The notes: generated by a model not told the origin, from the letters alone. 64,000 bases of DNA from Streptomyces halstedii (GCA_000720535.1 JOAZ01000006.1:124001-188000), one strand, 5' to 3'; positions 15,864 through 24,785 are shown, numbered from the stretch's first letter. Numbers and translations are program-made.

Positions 15864-17228
15864 TCAGCGGCCGTCATCCGTCTCCACGGTGAGTCCGGCG
15901 GCGCGGGCGGACTCGAAGCCGTCGTCCACGGCGACGACCTCGCGTCCGGCGGCGTCCAGCAGGGACGCGGCGATCGCGGCCCGCATCCCGCCCGCGCAGT
16001 GCACCCACACCGTCCCGGCGGGGACTTCGTCCAGCCGGCCGCGCAGGGCGTGGACGGGGATGTGGACGGAGCCGCGCACATACCCCTGGGCGCGCTCGGA
16101 GTCCCGGCGTACGTCCAGCACCACCACCTCACCGGCCCGCTCCGCGAGGGCGGCGAAGTCGGCGCGGGGGAAGGAGCGCAGGGTGTCCCCGGCGCGCACC
16201 CAGGACGCCGGGTCACCGGTGGCCGCCGAGGCGGGCCGGTCGATCCCGACCCGGACCAGCTCCCGCTGGGCGGCGGCGAGTCGCTCCGGGCTGTCGGCGA
16301 GCAGACTGACGGGCTTGCCCCACGGGATCAGCCAGGCCAGGTACGTGGCGAGCTTGCCCTCGGCCTCGAAGTTGAGGGTCCCGGCGACATGGCCCTGGGA
16401 GAAGGCGGCACGGTTGCGCAGATCGACGACCCACTCCCCCGCAGCGAGCCGGTCCGCGATCTCGGCGGGGTCGGCGATCCGGGGCGGCGTGAGGTCCACC
16501 GGCGCGGGACCGGACGCGTTGACCGGGCCCATGTGGGCGTAGTACGCGGGTACGTCCTCCAGCCCCGCCAGCACCCGCGCCACGAACGTGTCGGCGTCCA
16601 GCGTCAGCGCCTCGTTGCTCCGCCGCTCCGCGCCGATCGTGGTGGCGTCCCCTTCCGCCTGCGAGGAGGAGCAGAAGCTGCCGAAGCCGTGGGTGGGCAG
16701 GACCCGGACGGCGTCGTCCAGTTCGGCGGCCAGCCGGTGGGCGGAGGCGTGCTGGGCCCGCGCCAGCTCCTCGGTGAGGCGCGGTTCCACGAGGTCGGGA
16801 CGGCCCACACTGCCGATCAGCAGGGACCCACCGGTGAAGGCGGCGACCTCGCGGCCGTCCTCGGCCAGGACGTAGGAGGTGTGGTGCGGGGTGTGGCCGG
16901 GGGTGGCCAGCGCGCGGAGCACGAGCCCCGCGTCCACGGTGACGGTGTCGCCGTCGGCCACGGGTATCCGCTCGAAGGCGACCCGGGCGGCGGCGGGCAC
17001 CAGATAGCGGGCGCCGGTCAGCCGGGCCAGTTCGGGTCCACCGGTCACGTAGTCGTTGTGGATGTGGGTCTCCACCACGTACGCGACGCGCACCCCGCGC
17101 GCGGCGGCGGCCGCCAGCACCCGGTCGGCGTCGCGCGGCGGATCGACGACCACGGCCGCCTCCGGGCCACCGGCCAGATAGCTGCGGTTGCCCAGGCCTT
17201 CGGTTTCAAGGGTGTCGACGAAGAACAC
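15864..17228 (-). CDS. cstB: CstB-like persulfide dioxygenase-rhodanese fusion
   Basis: A 454-residue protein in three parts. First is a metallo-beta-lactamase-fold persulfide dioxygenase with T54-H-I-H-N-D59 and later metal ligands in TPGHTPHHTSYV and LPTHGFGSFC. Second is a rhodanese-like domain (WVVDLRNRAAFSQGHVAGTLNF) whose active loop reads LLADSPE with no Cys. Third is a catalytic rhodanese with Cys411 in WVHCAGGMRA. This order, including the inactive middle domain, is that of S. aureus CstB, which turns persulfides into thiosulfate. The start is GTG with AAGGAG upstream. Two CstR-type operators lie 33-82 bp before the gene. Confidence 0.9.
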   Translation of the reverse strand: MFFVDTLETEGLGNRSYLAGGPEAAVVVDPPRDADRVLAAAAARGVRVAYVVETHIHNDYVTGGPELARLTGARYLVPAAARVAFERIPVADGDTVTVDAGLVLRALATPGHTPHHTSYVLAEDGREVAAFTGGSLLIGSVGRPDLVEPRLTEELARAQHASAHRLAAELDDAVRVLPTHGFGSFCSSSQAEGDATTIGAERRSNEALTLDADTFVARVLAGLEDVPAYYAHMGPVNASGPAPVDLTPPRIADPAEIADRLAAGEWVVDLRNRAAFSQGHVAGTLNFEAEGKLATYLAWLIPWGKPVSLLADSPERLAAAQRELVRVGIDRPASAATGDPASWVRAGDTLRSFPRADFAALAERAGEVVVLDVRRDSERAQGYVRGSVHIPVHALRGRLDEVPAGTVWVHCAGGMRAAIAASLLDAAGREVVAVDDGFESARAAGLTVETDDGR

Positions 17229-17260
17229 GGACGGTCTCCTTCTCCTGCGCGGGCTGAAAA

Positions 17261-17276
17261 TTACCCCCCGGGGTAT
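17261..17276. promoter_or_regulatory. CstR-type operator, proximal to the cstB-like gene
   Basis: TTACCCCCCGGGGTAT fits (A/T)TACCCC-N2-GGGGTAT, the layout seen before the cstR-like gene. It is 33 bp upstream of the cstB-like start and overlaps the likely -10 region for leftward transcription. Confidence 0.8.
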
Positions 17277-17294
17277 ACATCGACTGTAACAGCA

Positions 17295-17310
17295 ATACCC
17301 CAGGGGGTAT
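17295..17310. promoter_or_regulatory. CstR-type operator, distal to the cstB-like gene
   Basis: ATACCCCAGGGGGTAT has the same arms as the site at 14266 with AG as the central pair. Its centre is 34 bp from that of the proximal site, so two repressor tetramers could bind side by side. It could also influence the divergent SDR gene. Confidence 0.8.
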
Positions 17311-17454
17311 TTCCCCGGACCTCCGCCCCCGTCTCCGGACTCCCACCACCCCCGTACCCGGACCCCCGCCGCCCCCGTCTCCGCGCCTCTGCCACCCCCG
17401 GCCTTCGGTAAAGCGCTTGCCCTTCCCGTGCCCGGTCACGGAGCATTCCTGCCT

Positions 17455-18234
17455 GTGACGACGACGCACGCACACGACCCCGCCCGCCGACCGCTCGCGC
17501 TGATCACCGGCGTCGGCCGCACCGTCGGCATCGGCGCCGGAATCGCCCGGCGCCTGGCTGCCTCCGGCTGGGACATCGCCTTCACCTACTGGACGCCGTA
17601 CGACCGCCGCATGGACTGGGGCGTCGAGCAGGGGGCCACCGAGGCGATCACCGCCGCGCTGACCGAGCACGGCGCCGCCTCCGTGGCCATCGAGGCGGAC
17701 CTCACCGACCCCGACACCCCCGGCCGCGTCCTCGACGAGGCCGAGACCCGGCTCGGCCCGGTCACCGCCCTGGTGATGTGCCACGCCGAGTCGGTCGACT
17801 CAGGGCTGCTCGACACGTCCCTGGAGAGCTTCGACCGGCACTTCGCGGTCAACACGCGGGCCTCCTGGCTGCTGATCCGCGAGTACGGGCTGCGCTTCCG
17901 GGGCACCCCGGGCTCGGGCCGGATCGTCGCCCTGACCAGCGACCACACGGTCGGTAACCTGCCCTACGGCGCCAGCAAGGGCGCCCTGGACCGGATCACC
18001 CTGGCCGCCGCCCGCGAACTCGCCCATCTCGGGGTGACCGCGAACGCCGTCAACCCCGGCCCGGTGGACACGGGCTGGATGACCCCGGAGGTCGAGAAGA
18101 GCCTGACCGCCGCCACCCCGCTCGGCCGCCTCGGTACCCCCCGGGACACGGCGCATCTGGTGGACTTCCTGTGCTCGCCCGAGGGTGCCTGGATCAACGG
18201 GCAACTGCTGATGAGCAACGGGGGCCTGGCGTAG
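17455..18234 (+). CDS. Short-chain dehydrogenase/reductase
   Basis: A 259-residue classical-type SDR. The cofactor loop is TGVGRTVGIGAGIA, a longer variant of TGxxxGIG, and the catalytic segment is ALTSDHTVGNLPYGASKGALD with the YxxxK pair. C-terminal landmarks are NAVNPGPVDTGWM and the ending SPEGAWINGQLLMSNGG. The long Gly-rich loop and the TYWTPYD segment resemble 3-oxoacyl-ACP reductase/enoyl-reductase-like SDRs; the substrate is unknown. The start at GTG 17455 is preferred, and GTG 17428 is possible. It is divergent from the cstB-like gene and has no clear link to sulfur metabolism. Confidence 0.85.
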   Translation: MTTTHAHDPARRPLALITGVGRTVGIGAGIARRLAASGWDIAFTYWTPYDRRMDWGVEQGATEAITAALTEHGAASVAIEADLTDPDTPGRVLDEAETRLGPVTALVMCHAESVDSGLLDTSLESFDRHFAVNTRASWLLIREYGLRFRGTPGSGRIVALTSDHTVGNLPYGASKGALDRITLAAARELAHLGVTANAVNPGPVDTGWMTPEVEKSLTAATPLGRLGTPRDTAHLVDFLCSPEGAWINGQLLMSNGGLA

Positions 18235-18420
18235 GTTCCGTACGGCGGGCTCTGGCCCGGCCACGCGGCCACGACGGACCGGCACGGGGGCACGGGCACA
18301 CCCCGAGACGTACCCTCCCCGGACTCACACCACCGGGACGCACACCCCCGAGACGCACACGCACGCCGACCCCCACACCCGCCCCCACACGCCCGACGGA
18401 CGACAACCGGATGAGGCCCC

Positions 18421-19614
18421 ATGGTCACGGTCACGGCGCAACCGGCTTCCTGGCACCGTGGGGCGGTGCTCGTCGCCCTCATGCTGGCCGCGTTCACCTT
18501 CAACACGGCGGAGAACCTGCCCATCGGCCTCCTGAAGCTCATCTCCGAGGGGCTGCGGGTCTCGGTGCCCTCGGTCGGTTACCTGGTCACCGGCTACGGC
18601 GTGACGGTGGCCGTGGCCTCCCTGCCCCTGGCCCACGCCACACGGACCATGCCCCGCCGCCATGTGCTCTCCGGGGTGCTGGCGGCCCTCGTCGTCTCCA
18701 GCCTGGTCGCGGCCCTGGCCACGTCCTACGGGGTGCTGCTCGGGGCGCGGCTGCTGACGGCGCTCGCCCAGGCGTTGTTCTGGGCCGTGATGGGGCCGGT
18801 CGCGGTGGGCCTGTTCCCGGCCGAGGTGCGCGGCCGGGTGATCGGGGTGCTGTCCGTCGCCGGGTCGCTCGCCCTCGTCCTCGGCGTGCCCGCGGGGACC
18901 TGGCTGGGCCACCACAGCGACTGGCCGGTGCCCTTGGCGGCTCTCGGGGGCCTGGGGCTCCTCTCCCTCGTGACGATCGCCGCCCTGCTGCCCACCTCGC
19001 GCCCGGAGGAAGGGCACGCCGCCTACGGGTCCGCTCCGGACACCCGCAGGTTCGCGACCGTGCTGACCGTCGGAATCCTGTCCGCCACCGGGGCGTTCGC
19101 GGGATTCACGTACATCGTGACGTTCCTGGGCGACGTGAGCGGCTTCTCCACGGGCACGATCAACCTCCTGCTCGTGGCCTTCGGCATCGCGTGCCTGGCC
19201 GGGGTGGGCGTCACCGGGGCGCTGCTGGACCGCTTCCCGCGCGCCGCCCTGGGCGCGGCGGTGGCCGTCCAGGCGGTGGGCATGCTCGGTCTGTACGCGA
19301 CGGGCTCCGATCCGGTGGCGGCGGTGGTCTTCCTGACCGTGATGGGCTGCGCGCTCGGACCGGTCTTCATGGCCACGCAGCACGAGATGCTGCGCTGCGC
19401 CCCCGGCCGTACGGACATGGCGCTCGCGGCCAACTCCGGTGGCTACAACGCCGGAATCGCGGCCGGGGCCGCGATCGGTGCGCTGCTCCTGCCCCGCGTC
19501 GAGGTACGCGGTACCTTCCTGACGGGCGGTCTGCTGGCCGTCGGGGCGTGCGCGGTGCTGCTCGTCGAACGGCTGCTGCCCCACGGCTCCGTGCGGACAC
19601 CCGCGCACAATTGA
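18421..19614 (+). CDS. MFS transporter (AraJ/sugar-efflux or drug-efflux type)
   Basis: A 397-residue 12-segment major facilitator. The N-terminal half shows the typical AENLPIGLLKLIS region and, between segments 2 and 3, HATRTMPRRHV; the loop between segments 8 and 9 is LLDRFPR. It resembles the DHA1 AraJ-like group, whose members export sugars or antibiotics. The ATG at 18421 is preceded by a Pro/Arg/Thr-coding shadow region, not by an in-frame gene. The 186-bp gap from the SDR gene is low-complexity (CACACC/CACGCC-rich) and I see no specific site in it. Confidence 0.85.
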   Translation: MVTVTAQPASWHRGAVLVALMLAAFTFNTAENLPIGLLKLISEGLRVSVPSVGYLVTGYGVTVAVASLPLAHATRTMPRRHVLSGVLAALVVSSLVAALATSYGVLLGARLLTALAQALFWAVMGPVAVGLFPAEVRGRVIGVLSVAGSLALVLGVPAGTWLGHHSDWPVPLAALGGLGLLSLVTIAALLPTSRPEEGHAAYGSAPDTRRFATVLTVGILSATGAFAGFTYIVTFLGDVSGFSTGTINLLLVAFGIACLAGVGVTGALLDRFPRAALGAAVAVQAVGMLGLYATGSDPVAAVVFLTVMGCALGPVFMATQHEMLRCAPGRTDMALAANSGGYNAGIAAGAAIGALLLPRVEVRGTFLTGGLLAVGACAVLLVERLLPHGSVRTPAHN

Positions 19615-19705
19615 CCTACCGTCAGGCACACCAGCGCGGTCGCCCGCGCACCACTGGCACACCGTCAGCCGGACACCCCGCCGCGCGGCGTACGCTCACC
19701 CGCGA

Positions 19706-20212
19706 TCAGTGCGGCTGACGCTCCGGGAACGGCTCACCGCAGGCGCTGCAGAACCTCGGCGCCCGGTCCGCCGACAGCCGGCCGCACTCCGGGCAGACCA
19801 GGTCCAGCATGCAGGGGGCCTCGCCGCCTTCCGAGCGCACCGGCGCCCCGGCGGCCGACCTGATCGTGAGGCCGGGACGGCGGCGGTGCACCGTGAAGTA
19901 CGCCAGCCCCTCGGGTCCGGCCTCCAGGGCACGGCGCGAGGTGCGCGGCAGCCAGGTCACGGTCGTCGGGACGAGCCCCAGGACGTCCCCGTCGCCCGTA
20001 CGCAGGGTGCCGCCGCCCGCGAGGACGACCAGCAGCACGTCCAGGGTGTCCTCCTGGTGCTCCCCGACCGCCGCGTGCGGGGGCAGCCGGACGACGTTGG
20101 CGTCCAGCTCCCGCCCCTGTTCGGCGAGGTGCCACAACGCCCCGCGTTCACCCGGGGCGGCCCCGGCGAGCAGGTCGTCCAGCAGGGCGAGGATCCGAGG
20201 AGTCGCGTTCAC
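19706..20212 (-). CDS. Cupin-like protein with C-terminal zinc ribbon
   Basis: A 168-residue protein. Residues ~25-110 look like a single cupin barrel (VRLPPHAAVGEHQEDTLDVLLVVLAGGGTLRTGDGD, then LPRTSRRALEAGPEGLAYFTVHRRRPGL). The C-terminus (~135-165) is a zinc ribbon with CPECG and CSACG pairs. The start is GTG at 20212. It is divergent from the aldo-keto reductase gene, with a palindrome between the starts, so it may be a small ligand-sensing regulator of that gene. Cupin plus zinc ribbon is an uncommon pairing. Confidence 0.75.
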   Translation of the reverse strand: MNATPRILALLDDLLAGAAPGERGALWHLAEQGRELDANVVRLPPHAAVGEHQEDTLDVLLVVLAGGGTLRTGDGDVLGLVPTTVTWLPRTSRRALEAGPEGLAYFTVHRRRPGLTIRSAAGAPVRSEGGEAPCMLDLVCPECGRLSADRAPRFCSACGEPFPERQPH

Positions 20213-20293
20213 GGCGCCCAGGCTACGCCGGGGGCCCGGCGCCCGGGGTGGGCGCGGCCGGAATCCGTCGGGGCCGCTTCCGTACGTACTTGC

Positions 20294-20309
20294 TTCGAGC
20301 GCGCTCGAA
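20294..20309. promoter_or_regulatory. 16-bp palindrome between the cupin and aldo-keto reductase genes
   Basis: TTCGAGCGCGCTCGAA is perfectly symmetrical and lies 18 bp before the aldo-keto reductase ATG and 81 bp before the cupin start. Its position in a divergent promoter fits an operator; no regulator can be assigned. Confidence 0.55.
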
Positions 20310-20327
20310 GGCGTTGGCTTGGGTCTC

Positions 20328-21323
20328 ATGAAGTACACGCAGCTCGGACGCACCGGACTCAAAGTCAGCCGCCTCGTCCTGGGGACGATGAACTTCGGCC
20401 CGCAGACCAACGAGAGCGACAGCCACGCGCTCATGGACGCCGCCCTGGACGCGGGCGTCAACTTCTTCGACACCGCGAACGTCTACGGCTGGGGCGAGAA
20501 CAAGGGCCGCACCGAGGAGATCCTCGGCACCTGGTTCGCCCAGGGCGGCGACCGCCGCGACAAGGTGGTCCTCGCCACCAAGGTCTACGGCAACATGGGC
20601 GCCGACGGCGAGGCGTGGCCCAACCACGACAAGCTGTCGGCCCTGAACATCCGCCGGGCCGTCGACGCCAGCCTCAAGCGGCTCCAGACGGACCACATCG
20701 ACCTGTACCAGTTCCACCACGTCGACCGGTCCACCCCGATCGAGGAGATCTGGCAGGCCATCGACGTACTGATCCAGCAGGGCAAGATCCTCTACGCCGG
20801 ATCGTCCAACTTCTCCGGCTACAAGATCGCCCAGGCCAACGAGCGGGCCCGGCAGCGGGGCAGCTACGGGCTGGTCAGTGAGCAGTGCATCTACAACCTG
20901 ATGCAGCGCGACGCCGAGATGGAGGTCATCCCGGCCGCCCAGGAGTACGGCCTCGGGGTCATCCCGTGGTCGCCGCTGCACGGCGGGCTGCTCGGGGGCG
21001 CGATCCGCAAGGAGCGCGAGGGCGGCGGCGCCCGCTCCACCTCCGGCCGGTCCGGCGACGCGCTCGCCGACCCGAAGCTGCGGGCGCAGATCCAGGCGTA
21101 CGAGGATCTGCTGGAGAAGCACGGCCTGGAGCCCGGCGAGGCGGGTCTGGCCTGGCTGCTGACCCGGCCCGGGATCACCGGCCCGATCTCCGGCCCGCGC
21201 ACGCGGGAACAGCTCGACTCCGCCCTGCGGGCGGTGGAGCTGGAGCTGTCGGACGAGGTGCTGGCCGCCCTGGACGAGATCTTCCCCGGCCCGGGTCCGT
21301 CGCCGGAGAACTTCGCCTGGTAG
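20328..21323 (+). CDS. Aldo/keto reductase
   Basis: A 331-residue AKR (YghZ/voltage-gated-potassium-beta-like group). The catalytic tetrad is visible: Asp and Tyr in FFDTANVYGWGE, Lys in LATKVYG, and His in LYQFHHVDRSTP. The NADPH-binding end carries SGPRTREQLDSAL. These enzymes reduce aldehydes and ketones with NADPH in the cytoplasm. The ATG at 20328 opens the conserved MKYTQLGRTGLKVS start. A perfect palindrome lies just upstream. Confidence 0.9.
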   Translation: MKYTQLGRTGLKVSRLVLGTMNFGPQTNESDSHALMDAALDAGVNFFDTANVYGWGENKGRTEEILGTWFAQGGDRRDKVVLATKVYGNMGADGEAWPNHDKLSALNIRRAVDASLKRLQTDHIDLYQFHHVDRSTPIEEIWQAIDVLIQQGKILYAGSSNFSGYKIAQANERARQRGSYGLVSEQCIYNLMQRDAEMEVIPAAQEYGLGVIPWSPLHGGLLGGAIRKEREGGGARSTSGRSGDALADPKLRAQIQAYEDLLEKHGLEPGEAGLAWLLTRPGITGPISGPRTREQLDSALRAVELELSDEVLAALDEIFPGPGPSPENFAW

Positions 21324-21402
21324 CCGGCGCACCGGTCGCGGCCGTCCTCGTGGCTGACCACCCCGAGGGCCACCGCGCCGGGTCGCGGCCGTCCGCGCGG
21401 GC

Positions 21403-21492
21403 TCAGCCCCCGAGGGCGGCCGCCGCCGCGACGACGAGGAACATCAGCACGAGCACGGCCGCCATGATGCGGTTTCTGGTCTTCGGGTCCAC
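21403..21492 (-). CDS. 29-residue single-pass membrane protein
   Basis: A GTG at 21492 opens a 29-codon frame: a short polar head (VDPKTRNRI) followed by one hydrophobic helix of about 18 residues and a Gly-Gly end. The charge pattern places the N-terminus in the cytoplasm. I recall near-identical tiny proteins in many Streptomyces genomes, which is why I call a gene this short. The ribosome site is weak. No function is known. Confidence 0.55.
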   Translation of the reverse strand: MDPKTRNRIMAAVLVLMFLVVAAAAALGG

Positions 21493-21689
21493 CCGTCGAG
21501 CCTAACCGCCCGGACCGCCGTCCCGGCGCCCAGGCCCGGAGGACCGCGTACCGGGACTCCCTCCTGCCGGCTCACCGAGGGCGCTCGGGCGGCGGGACGG
21601 CCACCAGGGACGCGGCCGAGCCGTCGTCCGGTGGCAGCCGAAGGCGACGGAAAGGATGATGGTGCGGGACTCCAGCTCCAGGAGGCCCG

Positions 21690-22862
21690 ATGAACTACAA
21701 GGTCAGCGTCCTGTTCCGAGCGATACCCGTTCTCATGGGCGCCATCTCGGCCGCGCTGGGCGGATACGTACTCGCGCACGCCTCCGGGCCGAGCGCCCGG
21801 GTCGCGGGCCTGGTACTCATCTTCCTGGCAGCCATCTGCCTCTGCCTCTTCTCCACCGCGGCCACGATCATCCGGCAGCTCATCGGCCGCTTCTCGGCGC
21901 TGGACCGGGTGCTCTACCCGGCGCTCGGCTTCGCGGTCAGCGGCGTCACCGCGGGGTACGGGCTCTCCCTGCTCACGGAGACCCCGCGCCCACCGCCCGA
22001 CTTCGTCGCCGGGCACGTCGTCTTCGGCGTCGGCATGATCTGCGTGTGCGTCTCCAGTGTGGCCACGGCCTCCACCCGGTTCGTCATGATCACCGAGAAC
22101 TCGGCGCTGCCCGAAGGGTCGCCCCCGCGCTCGCCCGCACCGTTCGGTCCGCTCACCGCACGGGTCCTGCTGGCGCTCCCGGCCCTGGCCGCCCTGGTGA
22201 CCTGGGTGTGGGCCTTCGTCCTGCTGGCGGGCGGGGGCGGCGGGGCCGCGGCGGGACGTTTCACCGCCGGGCACGTGATGGCGGGCCTGGCGCTCGTCTG
22301 CACCTGCCTCATCGGACTGGTGGCCAGCATCCTGCGGCAGATCCAGAACACCTACACACGCCGGGAGCGCGTCCTGTGGCCCGCGGCCGCCGCTTGCCTC
22401 GGCGCCGTCGGCATCGTGTGGGGGCTGCTGGTCCTCGCCCTCCACGACCGGTCCACCCAGCTGTCCGCCGGATACGTCGTCATCGGTCTCGGCCTCATCT
22501 GCTGGAGCATCCTCAGCAAGGTGCTGCTCCTCGCGCTCGTCTGGCGGCGGAAGGCACCCCTGGCGAACCGGGTGCCGCTGATCCCGGTCGGCACGGCCCT
22601 GCTCTGCCTGTTCCTCGCGTCGTTCCTCTTCGAGTCGGCCGACTCCGCGGTCGTCGTCGCGGCCCGCGTCCTGATCGGCCTCGGCGGCGTCTGCTTCTCG
22701 CTGTTCTCCATCGTCTCCATCCTGGAGAGCGGGACCGGCGGCGGAGACGACGACCCGGGGGACGGGACGTCGGCGGCGCCGGAGACCGGGGCCCCGGCGA
22801 CGGACGGCACCGGCCGCGCCACCGCCGGGCGGGAACCGCCCGGCGACCGCCCCGGAACCTGA
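21690..22862 (+). CDS. DUF2776 (YhiM-like) integral membrane protein
   Basis: A 390-residue protein with about ten membrane segments. The N-terminal pattern RAIPVLMGAISAALGGYV followed by FLAAICLCLFSTAATIIRQLI matches the DUF2776 family, whose E. coli member YhiM is an inner-membrane protein linked to acid and low-osmolarity survival. The hydrophobic part ends near residue 350, and a hydrophilic Gly/Asp/Pro-rich tail follows that is not part of the family core. CCAGGAGG sits 11-12 bp before the ATG. It converges on the MFS gene with a strong terminator between. Confidence 0.8.
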   Translation: MNYKVSVLFRAIPVLMGAISAALGGYVLAHASGPSARVAGLVLIFLAAICLCLFSTAATIIRQLIGRFSALDRVLYPALGFAVSGVTAGYGLSLLTETPRPPPDFVAGHVVFGVGMICVCVSSVATASTRFVMITENSALPEGSPPRSPAPFGPLTARVLLALPALAALVTWVWAFVLLAGGGGGAAAGRFTAGHVMAGLALVCTCLIGLVASILRQIQNTYTRRERVLWPAAAACLGAVGIVWGLLVLALHDRSTQLSAGYVVIGLGLICWSILSKVLLLALVWRRKAPLANRVPLIPVGTALLCLFLASFLFESADSAVVVAARVLIGLGGVCFSLFSIVSILESGTGGGDDDPGDGTSAAPETGAPATDGTGRATAGREPPGDRPGT

Positions 22863-22864
22863 GA

Positions 22865-22898
22865 ACGGCCGCCCTCCCCGGCAGGGGAGGGCGGCCGT
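22865..22898. terminator. Bidirectional hairpin terminator
   Basis: A 15-bp perfect stem (arms 22865-22879 and 22884-22898) with a GGCA loop sits 2 bp after the DUF2776 stop and 22 bp from the stop of the convergent MFS gene. Confidence 0.9.
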
Positions 22899-22919
22899 GC
22901 GGTCCGTCGGTGCGGGCGG

Positions 22920-24251
22920 TCAGGCCGCCGCGGCCAGCTCGCGCGGGACTATCCGCACGTGCGGGCGGCCAGGTCGCAGGTCCACCTTGACGCGCAGGTT
23001 GCCGACGCGCGTCAGCATGAAGCCGACGGCGACCGCGGCGACCATCGAGATGGCGCCACCGACGGCCATGCCCGTCCGGGCGCCGTAGGTGTCGCTGATC
23101 CAGCCGACGATCGGGGCGCCCACCGGCGTACCACCGGCGAAGACCATCATGTACAGGCTCATCACCCGGCCCCGCATCGCGGGGTCCGCGGCCATCTGGA
23201 CGCTCGTGTTGGCGCTGATGTTGGTCGTCATCCCGATCATGCCGATCGGGAGCAGCAGCAGCGCGAAGAGCCAGACGGCCGGGGAGAGCGCCGCGACGAC
23301 CTCCAGCAGACCGAACACCGTGCCCGCGGCGACCACCATCCGCAGCCGCGAGGAGCGGCGGCGGGCGGCCAGCAGGGCTCCGGCCAGGGAACCGGCCGCC
23401 ATCAGGATGTTGAAGAACGAGTACATCCCGGCGCCGCCGTCGAAGATCTCGTCCGCGAAGGCCGTCAGGAAGATCGGGAAGTTGAAGCCGAAGGTGCCGA
23501 CGAAGCCGACCAGGACGATCGGCCAGACCAGGTCAGGTCTGCCGGACACGTAGCGCAGGCCCTCGCGCAGCTGGCCCTTGGCACGCTTGACGGTCACGGA
23601 CGCGTGCAGCTCGTTCGTCCGCATCATCAGCAGGCCGACCAGCGGGGCCGCGAAGGACAGGCCGTTGAGCATGAAGGCCCAGCCGCTGCCGACCGTGGTG
23701 ATCAGGACACCCGCGACGGCGGGGCCGATGAGGCGGGCGGACTGGAAGTTCGCGGAGTTCAGGCTGACGGCGTTCCGCAGCTGGGCGGGGCCGACCATCT
23801 CGGAGACGAACGACTGGCGCGCCGGGTTGTCCACGACGGTCACCATGCCGAGCAGGAACGCGATCAGATAGACATGCCAGACCTCGACGACGCCGGAGAG
23901 GGTCAGCACGGCCAGTGCGATGCCGCACAGACCGAGCGCTGCCTGGCTGATGAGGAGCAGACGCCGCTTCGGGAGGCGGTCGGCGATGACGCCGCCGTAC
24001 AGGCCGAAGAGCAGCATCGGGAGGAACTGGAGGGCCGTGGTGATACCTACGGCGGCGGCGGACCCGGTGAGGCTCAGGACGAGCCAGTCCTGCGTGATGC
24101 GGGACATCCAGGTACCGGTGTTGGAGATCACGGCGCCCGTGGCGAACAGGCGGTAGTTACGGATCTTCAGCGACGAGAAGGTCCCGCCGGTCGTGCTCTC
24201 GTGGGTGGAAGTCGGTGCGGGGGCGGAGTCTGCTCCGGATCCCGTACTCAA
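22920..24251 (-). CDS. MFS efflux transporter next to a MarR regulator
   Basis: A 443-residue MFS_3-type (enterobactin-exporter-like) transporter. It opens RNYRLFATGAVISNTGTWMSRITQDWLVL, with the loop GVIADRLPKRRLLL and the later SLYMMVFAGGTPVGAPIVGWISDTYGAR. It starts with TTG at 24251. The MarR gene lies just upstream on the same strand (87 bp gap). S. coelicolor has a comparable MarR/MFS pair (SCO4122/SCO4121, from memory) linked to multidrug efflux, so exporting drug-like compounds under MarR control is the best reading. Confidence 0.87.
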   Translation of the reverse strand: MSTGSGADSAPAPTSTHESTTGGTFSSLKIRNYRLFATGAVISNTGTWMSRITQDWLVLSLTGSAAAVGITTALQFLPMLLFGLYGGVIADRLPKRRLLLISQAALGLCGIALAVLTLSGVVEVWHVYLIAFLLGMVTVVDNPARQSFVSEMVGPAQLRNAVSLNSANFQSARLIGPAVAGVLITTVGSGWAFMLNGLSFAAPLVGLLMMRTNELHASVTVKRAKGQLREGLRYVSGRPDLVWPIVLVGFVGTFGFNFPIFLTAFADEIFDGGAGMYSFFNILMAAGSLAGALLAARRRSSRLRMVVAAGTVFGLLEVVAALSPAVWLFALLLLPIGMIGMTTNISANTSVQMAADPAMRGRVMSLYMMVFAGGTPVGAPIVGWISDTYGARTGMAVGGAISMVAAVAVGFMLTRVGNLRVKVDLRPGRPHVRIVPRELAAAA

Positions 24252-24338
24252 AGGGGTTCGCCTCCTCGGCGTCTACGACGTACGTGCTGACGAGGACGTG
24301 GCGGCGGGCGCCGCGGACGGTGTCCGCCGCGCCCGGGG

Positions 24339-24785
24339 TCACAGGTGGGCCAGCTTCTCCAGCACGGGCGCGGCGGCCCGGAGCTTGTCCCACTCGTCCT
24401 CGTCCAGGCCCTCGGCGAGGCCGGCCAGCCAGGCGTTCCGCTTGGAGCGGCTCTCGGCGAGCATGGCTTCCGCCTGCTCGGTCCGGCTGACCATCTTCTG
24501 CCGACGGTCTTCGGGGTGCGGTTCCAGTCTGACCAGGCCCTTGGCTTCCAGCAGCGCGACGATGCGGGTCATCGACGGCGGCTGCACGTGCTCCTTGCGG
24601 GCCAGCTCACCCGGGGTGGCGGAACCGCACCGGGCGAGTGTCCCGAGCACCGACATCTCGGTCGGGCTCAGCGACTCGTCGACGCGCTGGTGCTTCAGGC
24701 GACGGCCCAGCAGCATCACCGCGGAGCGAAGGGAGCTCACGGCGGCGGCACTCTCACCGTCGTGGATCAGGTCAGGCATGTTCAT
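24339..24785 (-). CDS. MarR-family transcriptional regulator
   Basis: A 148-residue MarR repressor with a winged helix at about residues 38-100: LSPTEMSVLGTLARCGSATPGELARKEHVQPPSMTRIVALLEAKGLV, then the wing LEPHPEDRRQKMVSRTEQ. The DxR/DRR wing motif is intact. It very probably controls itself and the downstream MFS gene; the TTAG/CTAA symmetry just upstream of its start is the likely site. The ATG at 24785 sits within the 128-bp divergent promoter region shared with the RHH gene. Confidence 0.9.
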   Translation of the reverse strand: MNMPDLIHDGESAAAVSSLRSAVMLLGRRLKHQRVDESLSPTEMSVLGTLARCGSATPGELARKEHVQPPSMTRIVALLEAKGLVRLEPHPEDRRQKMVSRTEQAEAMLAESRSKRNAWLAGLAEGLDEDEWDKLRAAAPVLEKLAHL

